The position numbers and the translations under genes were made by a program. The notes under the pieces are model-generated. The model saw nothing but the letters and a program-made list of their open reading frames with translations. It was not told the DNA's origin and did not search any database. A stretch of DNA of 64,000 nt from Acidobacteriota bacterium (lineage in GTDB: Bacteria > Acidobacteriota > Blastocatellia > Pyrinomonadales > Pyrinomonadaceae). Below, piece by piece: positions 53,698 through 61,704 of the stretch. Position 1 is the first letter of the stretch. Every line of letters starts with the position of its first letter. The stretch is taken from assembly GCA_003222895.1 (NCBI GenBank), contig QHXI01000064.1, positions 16,172 to 80,171 of the forward strand, given 5' to 3'.

Positions 53698-53877
53698 TGT
53701 GGAGTGCGCCGGCAGAGCGTAGCGGCGACGGCGCTTTGGATGAATCTTAACGAATAGATGATCAGCCAATCCAAAGCGGTGTCGCGCTAGCGCTTGCCAC
53801 CGCACTCCAAATTTGTCGCCCGCTTCGCGGGCTTTTTGAATATTTGTTTCGTCGGTACCCAGCACTTAAGTGCTGGG
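53698..53877. repeat. Inverted repeat and hairpin upstream of pheS
   Basis: TGGAGTGCGCCGGCAGAGCG ... GCGCTTTGGAT (from 53701) is mirrored by ATCCAAAGCG ... CACCGCACTCCA (to 53811). It is followed by CCCAGCACTTAAGTGCTGGG (53858-53877), a near-identical copy of the stem at 643-662. No gene lies between 53444 and 53937. Confidence 0.7.
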
Positions 53878-53937
53878 CTATTTTCAAGCCTCCGCTGCGC
53901 GGACGAATGCCGGAATAACTATCGTTCACTTAAGCAC

Positions 53938-55083
53938 ATGCCAGATAGCGTCACCTTTGCGGAGTTGAAGCGTCGTTCAGACGAGATATACGAAACGTTT
54001 AATCAAGAGTTCAGACGCTTCGAGCGCTTTTCCGTCGATCGTTTTTACGCCGAGTCGGTGCCGAATCTGATCCGCCAGCTTCAGTTAGAAGGGTATTCGC
54101 TTACCGCCGCAGAGGATGCTCTCAACGACTTAACGACACTAAGAACTCGGTACACCGGCAAAAAAAGTGACTGGGCGGCTGCGAAAAAGCTGATCGGCAG
54201 AATTGCCGACGGTCTTCAACGCGCATCGGCAGGACAACACTTGCTTTTTCTCGAAGTGTCGATGACTGACCGTCTCGAAAACGCGAGGTTAAGCCTTGAA
54301 AAGACAATAAAGGTTCTGCGCACCGCCCGCGAGAGCATCGACGTGACAATCCCCGGACGTCGCCCCCAACCGGGTCATTTGCATCCGATCACTTTGATGC
54401 GGCAGCGGATCGAAGACATTTTCGTCTCGCTGGGTTACGCGGTTGAAGACGATCGAGAGATCGAAACTGACTTTTATAACTTCGACGCGCTTAATATTCC
54501 GGAAGGTCACCCGGCGCGCGATCCCCAGGACACGTTCTACACAACCGAGGGATTTGCCCTCCGTTCGCAAACCTCGACCGTGCAGATTCATGCGATGCAG
54601 CGTCGCGGTGCACCGGTGCGAATGATCGCGCCCGGCCGAGTCTTTCGTCGCGACACGCCCGATCCAACCCACAATCCGATGTTCTTTCAAGTCGAGGGCT
54701 TGTGCGTTGATCGAGGAATCACGATGGCGCATTTGAAAGGCACGCTGGCTGAATTCGTCCATCGCTTGTTCGGCCCAGAGACGAAGACGCGCTTTCGCCC
54801 GTCCTACTTTCCGTTCACTGAGCCGAGCGCCGAAGTCGATTACAGTTGCTTCAGTTGCGGTGGTTCGGGCTGTCGCATCTGCAAACATTCGGGATGGATC
54901 GAGCTGGGCGGCTCAGGCATGGTGCATCCGAATGTTTTGCGCACGGCGAATGTCGACACGTCAGAATTCACCGGCTTTGCGTTCGGCCTCGGCATCGATC
55001 GCACCTGCGCGCGTATTTATCAGCTCGACGATATTCGTTTGCTGTTTGAGAACGATGTCAGGTTCCTGGCGCAGTTTAGATGA
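53938..55083 (+). CDS. pheS: Phenylalanyl-tRNA synthetase alpha subunit
   Basis: 381 residues from the ATG at 53938; an upstream in-frame start would translate repeat DNA. The N-terminal ~140 residues are a coiled-coil tRNA-binding region, longer than average. The class II core has [88 protein letters not shown] and [20 protein letters not shown]. The [17 protein letters not shown] segment contains four Cys and could bind zinc. Together with PheT it forms the alpha2beta2 enzyme. Confidence 0.96.
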   Translation: MPDSVTFAELKRRSDEIYETFNQEFRRFERFSVDRFYAESVPNLIRQLQLEGYSLTAAEDALNDLTTLRTRYTGKKSDWAAAKKLIGRIADGLQRASAGQHLLFLEVSMTDRLENARLSLEKTIKVLRTARESIDVTIPGRRPQPGHLHPITLMRQRIEDIFVSLGYAVEDDREIETDFYNFDALNIPEGHPARDPQDTFYTTEGFALRSQTSTVQIHAMQRRGAPVRMIAPGRVFRRDTPDPTHNPMFFQVEGLCVDRGITMAHLKGTLAEFVHRLFGPETKTRFRPSYFPFTEPSAEVDYSCFSCGGSGCRICKHSGWIELGGSGMVHPNVLRTANVDTSEFTGFAFGLGIDRTCARIYQLDDIRLLFENDVRFLAQFR

Positions 55084-55151
55084 TTAGTAAATCGTGAATC
55101 GTTAATAGCAAGACGGCAGGTTTTTCTATCACGATTTACCATTTCCGATTC
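55083..55151. repeat. Inverted heptad repeat (GTAAATC family) between pheS and pheT
   Basis: TTAGTAAATCGTGAATCGTT (55085-55104) is mirrored by ATCACGATTTACCATTTCCG (55128-55147) across a short loop. It fills the whole gap. Confidence 0.7.
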
Positions 55152-55153
55152 TC

Positions 55154-57211
55154 ATGCTTATTTCCTGCAACTGGCTGCGCGAATTGATCGGCACGAAGCT
55201 GTCGCCTGAAGAGATCAGGGATCGGCTGACGAATGTTGGTCTGGCTGTCGATGCAGTCGAAGCGCGTGGCGACGATTCCGTCCTCGATGTCGAAGTGCCC
55301 TCGAATCGTGGCGATTGTCTATCTCACATCGGCATTGCGCGCGAGCTGGCGGTAATTGAAAAGTCTCAAGTTTCAAGTTTCAAGTTTCAAGTTAAAGCGA
55401 CGAACGGAAAAACAGGCGAGTTTGCTTCGGTCGAAATTCGCGATCCCGATCTATGTCCGCGATATGCGGCGCGAACTGTGCGCGGCGTCAAGATTGCTCC
55501 GTCGCCTGATTGGCTGGTGAAGAAACTCGAAACCATCGGGCAGCGGCCTATCAACAACGTCGCGGACATCACGAATTACGTGCTTCATGAATTCGGGCAG
55601 CCGCTGCACGCATTCGATCTGGCCAGGCTGACAGAGAAAAAGATCATTGTCCGCCGCGCGACGAAAGGTGAATCAATCAGGACGCTCGACGGAGTTGATC
55701 GAAAACTCGATGAGCAGATGCTCGTCATCGCTGACGCGAAAGAACCAGTGGCCCTCGCCGGCGTGATGGGCGGTGAATTGTCCGAGATTTCAAACCTGAC
55801 CACGGACGTGCTGATCGAGAGCGCTTACTTCGACGCTTCATCCGTACGGCGCACCGCAAAATTTCTCGGCCTGCACACGGAAGCGTCGCATCGATTCGAA
55901 CGAGGCACTGATCCCGCCGGAGTAATCGCTGCGCAGGAGCGGTGTGTCGCTTTGATTTGTGAACTTGCCGGCGGCGTGGCGACGGAAGACGCGTTGGACG
56001 TTTATCCGAATCCGATTGAGACAAAAGCAGTCGCGCTGCGACCTGAGCGAGTTGAGTCAATTACGAGTCTGCAAGTCGAGCTCGACGAAATTAAGAGAAT
56101 CCTAACGGGGCTCGGGTTCGAACTCCGCGTCAAAGAAGCTTCCGTGCTTTCGTTCACTGTGCCGTCGTGGCGTCACGATGTTTCGATCGAAGAAGACCTG
56201 GTAGAAGAAGTCGCGCGTCACACTGGCTATGACAAGATTGAAACGTCGCTGCCGCCCGCCCGTCACGCTGGTGAATATCATTCGAGCGAAGAGCGCAAAC
56301 GTGCGCTGCGGCTCGCTTTGATCTCGCAAGGTTTTGGCGAAGCGATCAATCTGAGCTTCACTGAGCTGACCGATGATTTTGACCTAATTCCTGCGCTCAA
56401 TGCTGAGACTGCACCCGTCACCCTGACGAATCCGATTATCGAAGAGGCGTCGGGGATGCGTCGGACTCTTCTGCCAGGGCTCTTGAATTCGATTCGTCAT
56501 AATCTTAATTATGGCATTCGTGATGTGTCTCTGTTTGAGCTTGGCCGCGTTTTTGGCAGCAACGAAGCAGGCACGCTGCCCCTTGAGCACGAAACATTCG
56601 CGCTGGTTGCGACCGGCGGACTGTTGGAAGCGAACCGCGCGCAGCCGGCGCGCGAACTTGATTTCTTTGATCTGAAAGGCGCGGTCGAAGCAGCAGTCGA
56701 TGGAATTAATCTGCCGCCGTTGAGTTTTGCAGCCGCCACGATCAAGCATTTGCGTCCCGGGCAATCCGCCTCAATCAGCGCGAACGGCGGGCGCGTCGGA
56801 TCAATCGGGCGCCTGGCAGATTCAATTTCAGCCGAATACAAATTCCGTCAGCCGGTTTTTGTCGCAGAGTTGGATCTAACGACGCTGCTTGAAGTGAAAG
56901 TACAGCCGGTGTTTTATGCGCCGCTACCGCGCTTTCCTGCAATTGTGCGCGATGTTTCGCTGCTGGTCGATCGGACCGTGACGGTTGCGGAACTGTCGAA
57001 AGCCGCCACAGACCAAAGCGTACCCCACTTTGTTGGCGTGACCTTCGTCGGGACTTACGAAGGCGAGGGAATTCCCGACAGCAAACGATCGGTGACGCTG
57101 CGCTTTGAATATCGCGCCGACGATCGCACGATGCGTGATGAAGAGGTTGACGCGATACACTGGCCGCTGGTGGAAACGCTAAAGGAAAGGTTCGGCGGTG
57201 AAGTTAGGTAG
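55154..57211 (+). CDS. pheT: Phenylalanyl-tRNA synthetase beta subunit with in-frame heptad-repeat insertion
   Basis: 685 residues. It starts ISCNWLRELIGTKLSPEEI, then VEVPSNRGDCLSHIGIAREL, the B1/B3/B4 editing region (RPINNVADITNYVLHEFGQP, LHAFD, LAGVMGGELSEI, TEASHRFERGTDP), the B5 DNA-binding-like domain, the catalytic-like B6/B7 fold and a C-terminal ferredoxin-like anticodon-binding domain (PLPRFPAIVRDVSLLVDR). There is no N-terminal tRNA-binding (EMAP-like) domain, so it is the short form. Residues 70-81 (KSQVSSFKFQVK) are encoded by four copies of the TTTCAAG heptad at 55361-55394, between the first domain and B1. Confidence 0.96.
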   Translation: MLISCNWLRELIGTKLSPEEIRDRLTNVGLAVDAVEARGDDSVLDVEVPSNRGDCLSHIGIARELAVIEKSQVSSFKFQVKATNGKTGEFASVEIRDPDLCPRYAARTVRGVKIAPSPDWLVKKLETIGQRPINNVADITNYVLHEFGQPLHAFDLARLTEKKIIVRRATKGESIRTLDGVDRKLDEQMLVIADAKEPVALAGVMGGELSEISNLTTDVLIESAYFDASSVRRTAKFLGLHTEASHRFERGTDPAGVIAAQERCVALICELAGGVATEDALDVYPNPIETKAVALRPERVESITSLQVELDEIKRILTGLGFELRVKEASVLSFTVPSWRHDVSIEEDLVEEVARHTGYDKIETSLPPARHAGEYHSSEERKRALRLALISQGFGEAINLSFTELTDDFDLIPALNAETAPVTLTNPIIEEASGMRRTLLPGLLNSIRHNLNYGIRDVSLFELGRVFGSNEAGTLPLEHETFALVATGGLLEANRAQPARELDFFDLKGAVEAAVDGINLPPLSFAAATIKHLRPGQSASISANGGRVGSIGRLADSISAEYKFRQPVFVAELDLTTLLEVKVQPVFYAPLPRFPAIVRDVSLLVDRTVTVAELSKAATDQSVPHFVGVTFVGTYEGEGIPDSKRSVTLRFEYRADDRTMRDEEVDAIHWPLVETLKERFGGEVR

Positions 57212-57216
57212 CGAGC

Positions 57217-57289
57217 GTGTCAGAAGCCCGACCGTCAGGGAGGGCGAGCTTGGGGAGCGGGTCCTTGCTCACGCGCGGGCTTCTGACAC
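57217..57289. repeat. Inverted repeat downstream of pheT
   Basis: GTGTCAGAAGCCCG (57217-57230) and CGGGCTTCTGACAC (57276-57289) are perfect 14-base inverted arms around a 45-base loop. The inner GCCCGACCGTCAGGGAGGGC resembles AGCCCGACCGTAAGGGAGGG at 26316-26335, just after the GH88 gene, so this is a dispersed repeat that may also end pheST transcription. Confidence 0.65.
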
Positions 57290-57358
57290 TTCTCTCTTGC
57301 GCTCGCGCTCACTACATCGCATAATCACCGCGAAATAATTTTTTCAGCCGGAGTGACT

Positions 57359-57628
57359 ATGGCGGCGACCAACGGACTCGAAAAATTCTCGCACCTCGAA
57401 GACAAAATCTATCGCACGATCGAGCTGACCAAGACTCTGCGTCAGGAAAAGGAAGACCTTGCACGCCAGCTCGCGTCAAAACGCGGCACGTCTGGCAGTC
57501 CGCATGAACTCGCGGCGCAGATAGATTTGCTCTTAGCTGAGCGTGAAGCAGTTCGCACCAGGGTGCAAAAGGTCCTCGAAGCGTTGGCCCTCGCCGATCC
57601 GGAAATTGCGGAGGCTATACGCGGATGA
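57359..57628 (+). CDS. Small coiled-coil protein, ZapB-like
   Basis: 89 residues from the ATG at 57359 (a GTG at 57353 would add two). The sequence is one long amphipathic helix pair: FSHLEDKIYRTIELTKTLRQ, EKEDLARQLASKR and LAAQIDLLLAEREAVRTRVQ. It overlaps zapA by 4 bases (ATGA), so the two proteins are co-translated and probably act together at the Z ring. The assignment is by context and coiled-coil pattern, not by a diagnostic motif. Confidence 0.6.
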   Translation: MAATNGLEKFSHLEDKIYRTIELTKTLRQEKEDLARQLASKRGTSGSPHELAAQIDLLLAEREAVRTRVQKVLEALALADPEIAEAIRG

Positions 57629-57948
57629 CCGTCGAAGAATCACCAACAATCAAAGTCGAAATCTACGATCAGGCGTACACGGTGCGCTCCGACGGCGATC
57701 CCGAATACCTAAGGCAGCTGGCCGAGTATGTCGACCAGCGCATGCGAGAGATCTCGTCGGGTACGCTGACAGTCGACTCGCGGAAAGTGGCGATCCTCGC
57801 CGCGCTTTATATCGCTGACGAGTTACATCAACTGAGAAAAGCCCACGAACAAGCCGATGAGCAACTGGCGAGTCGCAGCGTCGAATGCGCAGAGATGCTC
57901 GATCGAGTTTTGAAAGTTCCACGAAGCGTCTCTGCATCCACAAGTTAA
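57625..57948 (+). CDS. zapA: Cell division protein ZapA
   Basis: 107 residues. It has the ZapA N-terminal domain (IKVEIYDQAYTVRSDGDPEY, LRQLAEYVDQRMREI) and the typical helix TVDSRKVAILAALYIADELH leading into a C-terminal coiled coil. ZapA crosslinks FtsZ filaments at the division site. The gene follows the pheST genes and a ZapB-like gene, and precedes a candidate 6S RNA and ymdB, the usual setting in many bacteria. Confidence 0.88.
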   Translation: MTVEESPTIKVEIYDQAYTVRSDGDPEYLRQLAEYVDQRMREISSGTLTVDSRKVAILAALYIADELHQLRKAHEQADEQLASRSVECAEMLDRVLKVPRSVSASTS

Positions 57949-57954
57949 TTCCAT

Positions 57955-58075
57955 CCGCAGATTACGCAGATTACACAGATTACGCAGAGAACAATCAGGA
58001 AACCTCGCAGGTTCCGTCTGCTGAAGCTCGTTGTCGAGACCGCCTTTTGTCTGCGTAATCTGCGAAATCTGGGCA
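57955..58075. repeat. Inverted heptad-type repeat (AGATTACGC family)
   Basis: CCGCAGATTACGCAGATTAC (57955-57974) and a further ACGCAGATTACGC-like unit to 57990 are mirrored by CTGCGTAATCTGCGAAATCT (58051-58070). The loop is about 60 bases. It lies between zapA and the candidate 6S RNA promoter. Confidence 0.7.
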
Positions 58076-58107
58076 CAAATTCTCACTTAACTACCGTCCG
58101 AATTTTG

Positions 58108-58116
58108 TGTTACTAT
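58108..58116 (+). promoter_or_regulatory. Extended -10 promoter for the candidate 6S RNA
   Basis: TGTTACTAT at 58108-58116 is an extended -10 (TGn-TACTAT). A weak -35 (TTAACT, 58087-58092) lies 18 bases upstream. It would start transcription near 58122. Confidence 0.5.
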
Positions 58117-58121
58117 CTCGG

Positions 58122-58324
58122 CGGCAGAGGGAAGTTTTCTGCGGGGTTCGTCACCGATTACGATGGTTGAGCCAACGTCGTTCACAAGGGAGGCCGACAT
58201 CGCGAGCTAGTGCTTTTCTTCATCGTTAAGAGAAGCCGAAAGGTTGCGGTGACAAAAAGGCCACCCACCTGATTACTCAGGTTCAATTACGACTTCGGAG
58301 CGGCCCAACGGTTTTCCCTCTGTC
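58122..58324 (+). ncRNA. ssrS: Candidate 6S RNA
   Basis: The segment has no open frame yet folds into one long rod. The ends GGCAGAGGGAAG (58123-58134) and GTTTTCCCTCTGTC (58311-58324) pair. An inner GTCACCG (about 58150-58156) pairs with CGGTGAC (about 58247-58253). Its length (~200 bases), rod shape with closing stem, own promoter, and position directly downstream of zapA all fit 6S RNA, which binds RNA polymerase holoenzyme. The conserved central bubble was not aligned to a model, so the call is provisional. Confidence 0.55.
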
Positions 58325-58329
58325 AATTG

Positions 58330-58440
58330 AAAGCCGTAAATCGTAAATCGTAAATCGTAAATAGATTTTGTCTACTCGCGATTGGTGATTTTCGGTTTAC
58401 GGCTTTTCTATTTTCAATTCACGATTTACGATTCACGTTC
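58330..58440. repeat. Inverted heptad repeat (GTAAATC family)
   Basis: GCCGTAAATCGTAAATCGTA then AATCGTAAATAG (58333-58364) is mirrored by CGGTTTACGGC and CACGATTTACGATTCACG (58393-58437). It reaches the ymdB start codon. Confidence 0.8.
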
Positions 58441-58442
58441 TC

Positions 58443-59225
58443 ATGAAGCTTCTCCTGATTGGCGATGTCGTTGGTAAGCCGGGCCGCGCGGCTTTGCTCG
58501 ATCGGCTGCAGGATTTGAAAGAGCAGCACGAGATCGATTTCACCGTGATGAATGCCGAGAACGTCGCGGGCGGCTTTTCCATCACTGCGGCCATTGCTGA
58601 TTTGCTTTTCTCGTCCGGCATCGACGTGATGACCTCAGGCAATCACATCTTCGACAAGTACGAAGTCATCGAATACATAAAGAAACAGCCGCGCTTGCTG
58701 CGGCCGGCGAATTATCCGCCTGACACGCCCGGTAACGGCATATGGGTAGGCAATGTGAAAGGCACCCGCGTCGCCGTGCTCAATTTGCTGGGTCGCGTTT
58801 TTATGCAACCGTCGGACGATCCGTTTCGCATTGGAAATGAATTGATTGGGTCGTTGTCCGCAGACGTCACGGTGCGAATCGTTGATATGCACGCTGAAGC
58901 CACGGCCGAGAAAGCTGCGATGGGCTGGTACCTGGACGGAAGAGTTTCAGTCGTCTATGGCACGCACACGCACGTGCAGACCGCCGATGAAAGAATCCTG
59001 CACGAAGGCACTGCCTACATCACGGACCTCGGCATGACGGGAAGTTACGGCGGCGTGATTGGCATGAAGAAAGGCGACATCATCAGCCGCTTCATGTCAC
59101 CGCTTCGTTGCAAGCCTGATCATTCGAAGAGTGAAGTACGCATCTGTGGCGTTGTCATTGATGTTGATGAAGAGACGGGTCGCGCGCGATCGATCGAGCG
59201 GATAAATCTTCCGCACAATCAATAG
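58443..59225 (+). CDS. ymdB: YmdB-family metallophosphoesterase (TIGR00282)
   Basis: 260 residues. The two-metal phosphoesterase site is visible: LLIGDVVGKPGRAAL (Asp), VMNAENVAGGFSI (Asn-Glu), MTSGNHIFDKYEV (Asn-His), VDMHAEATAEKAAM and VVYGTHTHVQTADERIL (two His). YmdB hydrolyses 2',3'-cyclic nucleotides and affects developmental choices in Bacillus. In many genomes it follows rny, which is not here. An IVS-like element begins right after its stop codon. Confidence 0.9.
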   Translation: MKLLLIGDVVGKPGRAALLDRLQDLKEQHEIDFTVMNAENVAGGFSITAAIADLLFSSGIDVMTSGNHIFDKYEVIEYIKKQPRLLRPANYPPDTPGNGIWVGNVKGTRVAVLNLLGRVFMQPSDDPFRIGNELIGSLSADVTVRIVDMHAEATAEKAAMGWYLDGRVSVVYGTHTHVQTADERILHEGTAYITDLGMTGSYGGVIGMKKGDIISRFMSPLRCKPDHSKSEVRICGVVIDVDEETGRARSIERINLPHNQ

Positions 59226-59727
59226 TGTGCAGTGGGCAGTGGGCGGACGCCTTGGACCATTACGTTAAGCGAGCGATGCCATCAAACCATTGAGCAATCT
59301 GCCAACCTCGCCAGCGCGATTCATTACTTCTTCCAACCGTGCCTGAACAATGTAATTCAATCTTCGAGCGATCAGCGCTTGAGTCTCAACTTCGCGCAAC
59401 GAACCATACGCGATCGAAAGGTGGCGAAGGAAATCAGCGGTCGTTCGTCTGCCTTGACCCTCGGCGATGTTCGACGGGATTGAAACAGCGGCCCGTCTAA
59501 TCTGTCCCGTCAGAGCATAAAGCTCCTCGCGAGGAAAATCTTTGGTTGTTTTGTACACGTCTTCGACGAGATCCATGGCGCGTTGCCAAACAATCAGTTC
59601 TTGATAGTTTCTCACTGTCATTAGGAGTCTCCTTTGGAAGTGACGTTGGAAGTAAGGCACTGCGGCTTCGGGAGTTCAACTTGTGTTATTGACTGCGCAC
59701 TGCTCACAGGCAACTGCCCACTGTCTA
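59226..59727. mobile_element. IVS-like element: inverted heptad repeats enclosing a four-helix-bundle gene
   Basis: GTGCAGTGGGCAGTGGGCGG (59227-59248) lies just after the ymdB stop. The reverse complement ACTGCCCACTG (59713-59723) within a CAGTGGG-type array (59690-59724) abuts the stop of the thioesterase. The two arms share an 11-base perfect match (59230-59240 with 59713-59723). Between them is one gene of the 23S intervening-sequence protein family. This repeats the layout of ribosomal IVS elements, but in an intergenic site. Confidence 0.55.
59265..59621 (-). CDS. Four-helix-bundle protein, 23S rRNA IVS-type (S23)
   Basis: 118 residues from the ATG at 59621, which has a GGAG site on the minus strand; an upstream start would add 13 residues. 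Family motifs are NYQELIVWQRAMDLVEDVYK, FPREELYALTGQIRRAAVSI, PSNIAEGQGRRTTADFLRHL and AYGSLREVETQALIARRL. These helical proteins are encoded within IVS of 23S genes in Leptospira and others and also occur as free genes. They form homopentamers and have no proven job. Here the gene is nested in inverted heptad repeats between two converging genes. Confidence 0.88.
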   Translation of the reverse strand: MTVRNYQELIVWQRAMDLVEDVYKTTKDFPREELYALTGQIRRAAVSIPSNIAEGQGRRTTADFLRHLSIAYGSLREVETQALIARRLNYIVQARLEEVMNRAGEVGRLLNGLMASLA

Positions 59728-60210
59728 CAGCGGTGCTTCGTCAGTCGGAACGGGTTCGCCGGCAGCGTCTGGTTGATTCGGCGAAGACAGCAGCAACTCG
59801 GCGAATCCTGGCGGGAACGAGCGAACGCGACCACTGGAATCAGTCACTACGTGGCCAGTTTCGCCTTCCGCAATCACCACTCCGTCTGACTCGCGAACAA
59901 TCTCATAGCCAAAACGGAGAGAGCGGCGACGCAGCTCAGTAATGTGAGTTCTCACGAACAGCACGTCGTCGTAATACGCGGGCGCTTTATAGCGGCAATA
60001 ACTTTCGGCAACCACGAGGAAGGCATTCTCGCTTTCTTCCATGTCACGATACGAAAAACCGCGTGCGCGGCAGAATTCAGTACGGCCGATCTCGAACCAG
60101 ATAAGATAGTTGGCGTGATAGACGACGCCCATCTTGTCCGTTTCGGCATAGCGCACGCGCAGCCCCGTCTCGTGCCATTCATCAACGTCTTCGAGTTCTT
60201 CGAGAGCCAT
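59725..60210 (-). CDS. Acyl-CoA thioesterase, 4-hydroxybenzoyl-CoA type (YbgC-like)
   Basis: 161 residues from the ATG at 60210, with GGAAGG 7 bases upstream on the minus strand. Hotdog-fold motifs are LRVRYAETDKMGVVYHANYL with catalytic Asp and the FEIGRTEFCRARGFSYRDME helix, followed by SYCRYKAPAYYDDVLFVRT and GYEIVRESDGVVIAEGETGH. It hydrolyses short acyl-CoA thioesters in the cytosol. The proline-rich last 20 residues extend past the usual end. It is the last ordinary chromosomal gene before the integrated element. Confidence 0.87.
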   Translation of the reverse strand: MALEELEDVDEWHETGLRVRYAETDKMGVVYHANYLIWFEIGRTEFCRARGFSYRDMEESENAFLVVAESYCRYKAPAYYDDVLFVRTHITELRRRSLRFGYEIVRESDGVVIAEGETGHVVTDSSGRVRSFPPGFAELLLSSPNQPDAAGEPVPTDEAPL

Positions 60211-60325
60211 CGATAACCTTCCGTAACTGCTCGCTTCGATTCGAGCAGAAGCCAACCGCGTTCGTCCGTTGAATTGCTGGTCGTTTTAGCGGACTATAAT
60301 ACCAGTATATTTAGCTAAGTCTAGG

Positions 60326-61558
60326 TTATCCGCTTACTTGCCGTAGGTTTAGTACTTTAGAGTCGGTGGATAGTGCGTTCTCAGCGTTCCGAATGTTCCC
60401 AGCGTTCTCAGAAGAGCGCAAGATCAGCGCAACGTCAGTCATGGCTTGTGTAGCAAGTAAACGGCCGTTATCGGTTGGTTGTAGATAAATCGAAAGGCTC
60501 TCAATTGTTTTGTGGCCGGTGTATCGCATAACGGTTCCGACATCGTTAGCGGTCTTCTCCATTAGGTCGGTGGTGAAGGTGTGCCGGAAGCTGTGGCAGG
60601 TGAATCCGTGTGCGCGGCCATAATTAAGTTCAGCAGCTTTCCCGGCGAGACGGCAGGCACTTGATATGTTGCGATCGAAATCTTCTGTTGCTGCTCTGGC
60701 GAAAACAAACTCTTCGCTCGTTAGCCCTTCCAGGATGCGCCGGTTAACTATCTCGCGGATGTCTCCCCATAAGGGTATATCGCGTTCGGTTTCAGTTTTG
60801 GTCGCTTTTAGACGAACGAAGCCGTGGACACCATCAAGCCAGCGATCCCAGTAGAATTGATTGAGTCGCAGGCGGAGTACTTCATTGAGCCGTCCGCCTG
60901 TTAACCGGAGTAGCTGTACAGTGTCTCCTGCGTCGCGCCAAAGAGCTTTGCGTGCTTTATCTCCACGATGTGTGGCTTTCGGTGGAGGCGTGAGTAGTGT
61001 CTGTATCAGTTTCGCGTATTCCCAAGGTTCTACAACTCGACGCTCGAATTCCGTCTCACGCTTAACGGTTAGTGTGGGGCGGAGCCAGTTAACCAAGTCC
61101 GCTTTTGCCTCTTGTGCCGCTTTGAGCATCCCCTGGGCGTATCCAATAGTTACGCCTGCACTGTTGCGACTGATCTGGAAGCAGAGCGTTTGATAAAACT
61201 CTCTCAAGTCGGTTTGGGTGACTTCGCGTATGAGACGATCTGCGCCGAAGCGATCCACAAATGCTTGTAGTGTTCGGCAGACTGAGTCAGCGTGCCGGTT
61301 GAAGTTAGCAGATTTATCGCGGCCTCGGACTTTAAGCTTGCGGCGGTAGATTTCGAGCGCCTCACGCATGGTTGTTGGTTTGACGCGAATCTCGCCCCGT
61401 AGCTCGGCGTCGATGTCGTCCATTGCTTGCCGTAAGTCGGTCTCGGCTGCGCCTTTTGTAGTGAAGCCACGCTTGCGCAACTGGCGCTTCTTATACCGGC
61501 GCTCGTAGCCGTAGAGCTTTTGGCCGTGTTCGTCTGTGTAGGGATAGAAGTTCTTCAC
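60326..61558 (-). CDS. Tyrosine recombinase / phage-type integrase
   Basis: 410 residues. The N-terminal arm-binding segment (FYPYTDEHGQKLYGYERRYK) is followed by a SAM-like core-binding domain (~60-165) and the catalytic domain with RLTGGRLNEVLRL (Arg I), CHSFRHTFTTDLM (His-x-x-Arg), YTGHKTIESLSIYLQP with the last His and nucleophile Tyr. Such enzymes insert and excise mobile islands. No tRNA target was found next to it, and the attachment site was not located. The small HTH genes upstream could act as excisionase/regulators. Confidence 0.9.
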   Translation of the reverse strand: MKNFYPYTDEHGQKLYGYERRYKKRQLRKRGFTTKGAAETDLRQAMDDIDAELRGEIRVKPTTMREALEIYRRKLKVRGRDKSANFNRHADSVCRTLQAFVDRFGADRLIREVTQTDLREFYQTLCFQISRNSAGVTIGYAQGMLKAAQEAKADLVNWLRPTLTVKRETEFERRVVEPWEYAKLIQTLLTPPPKATHRGDKARKALWRDAGDTVQLLRLTGGRLNEVLRLRLNQFYWDRWLDGVHGFVRLKATKTETERDIPLWGDIREIVNRRILEGLTSEEFVFARAATEDFDRNISSACRLAGKAAELNYGRAHGFTCHSFRHTFTTDLMEKTANDVGTVMRYTGHKTIESLSIYLQPTDNGRLLATQAMTDVALILRSSENAGNIRNAENALSTDSKVLNLRQVSG

Positions 61559-61704
61559 TCAGTTGATCGCTTTTGCGGGCGGCGGCTAACTTTGCTATGA
61601 AGTTGACGTATCAAAATGCGTAAATGCCTGCAGCTTTGTTTTCCCATTATCGTGGCAGTGCTCAAAGGAACGACAGTTTACATTAATACAGGCCGGTGAT
61701 GGGA

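Noticed and set aside
53794..53937. Longer start for pheS
   Set aside because: The extra 48 residues derive from hairpin repeats (CCCAGCACTTAAGTGCTGGG).
17402..58440. CRISPR array suggested by short direct repeats
   Set aside because: Units are 7 bases with no unique spacers and no cas genes are present; they are tandem STRR arrays.
59232..59483. 83-residue plus-strand frame after ymdB
   Set aside because: Antisense to the four-helix-bundle gene and starting in the CAGTGGG repeat.
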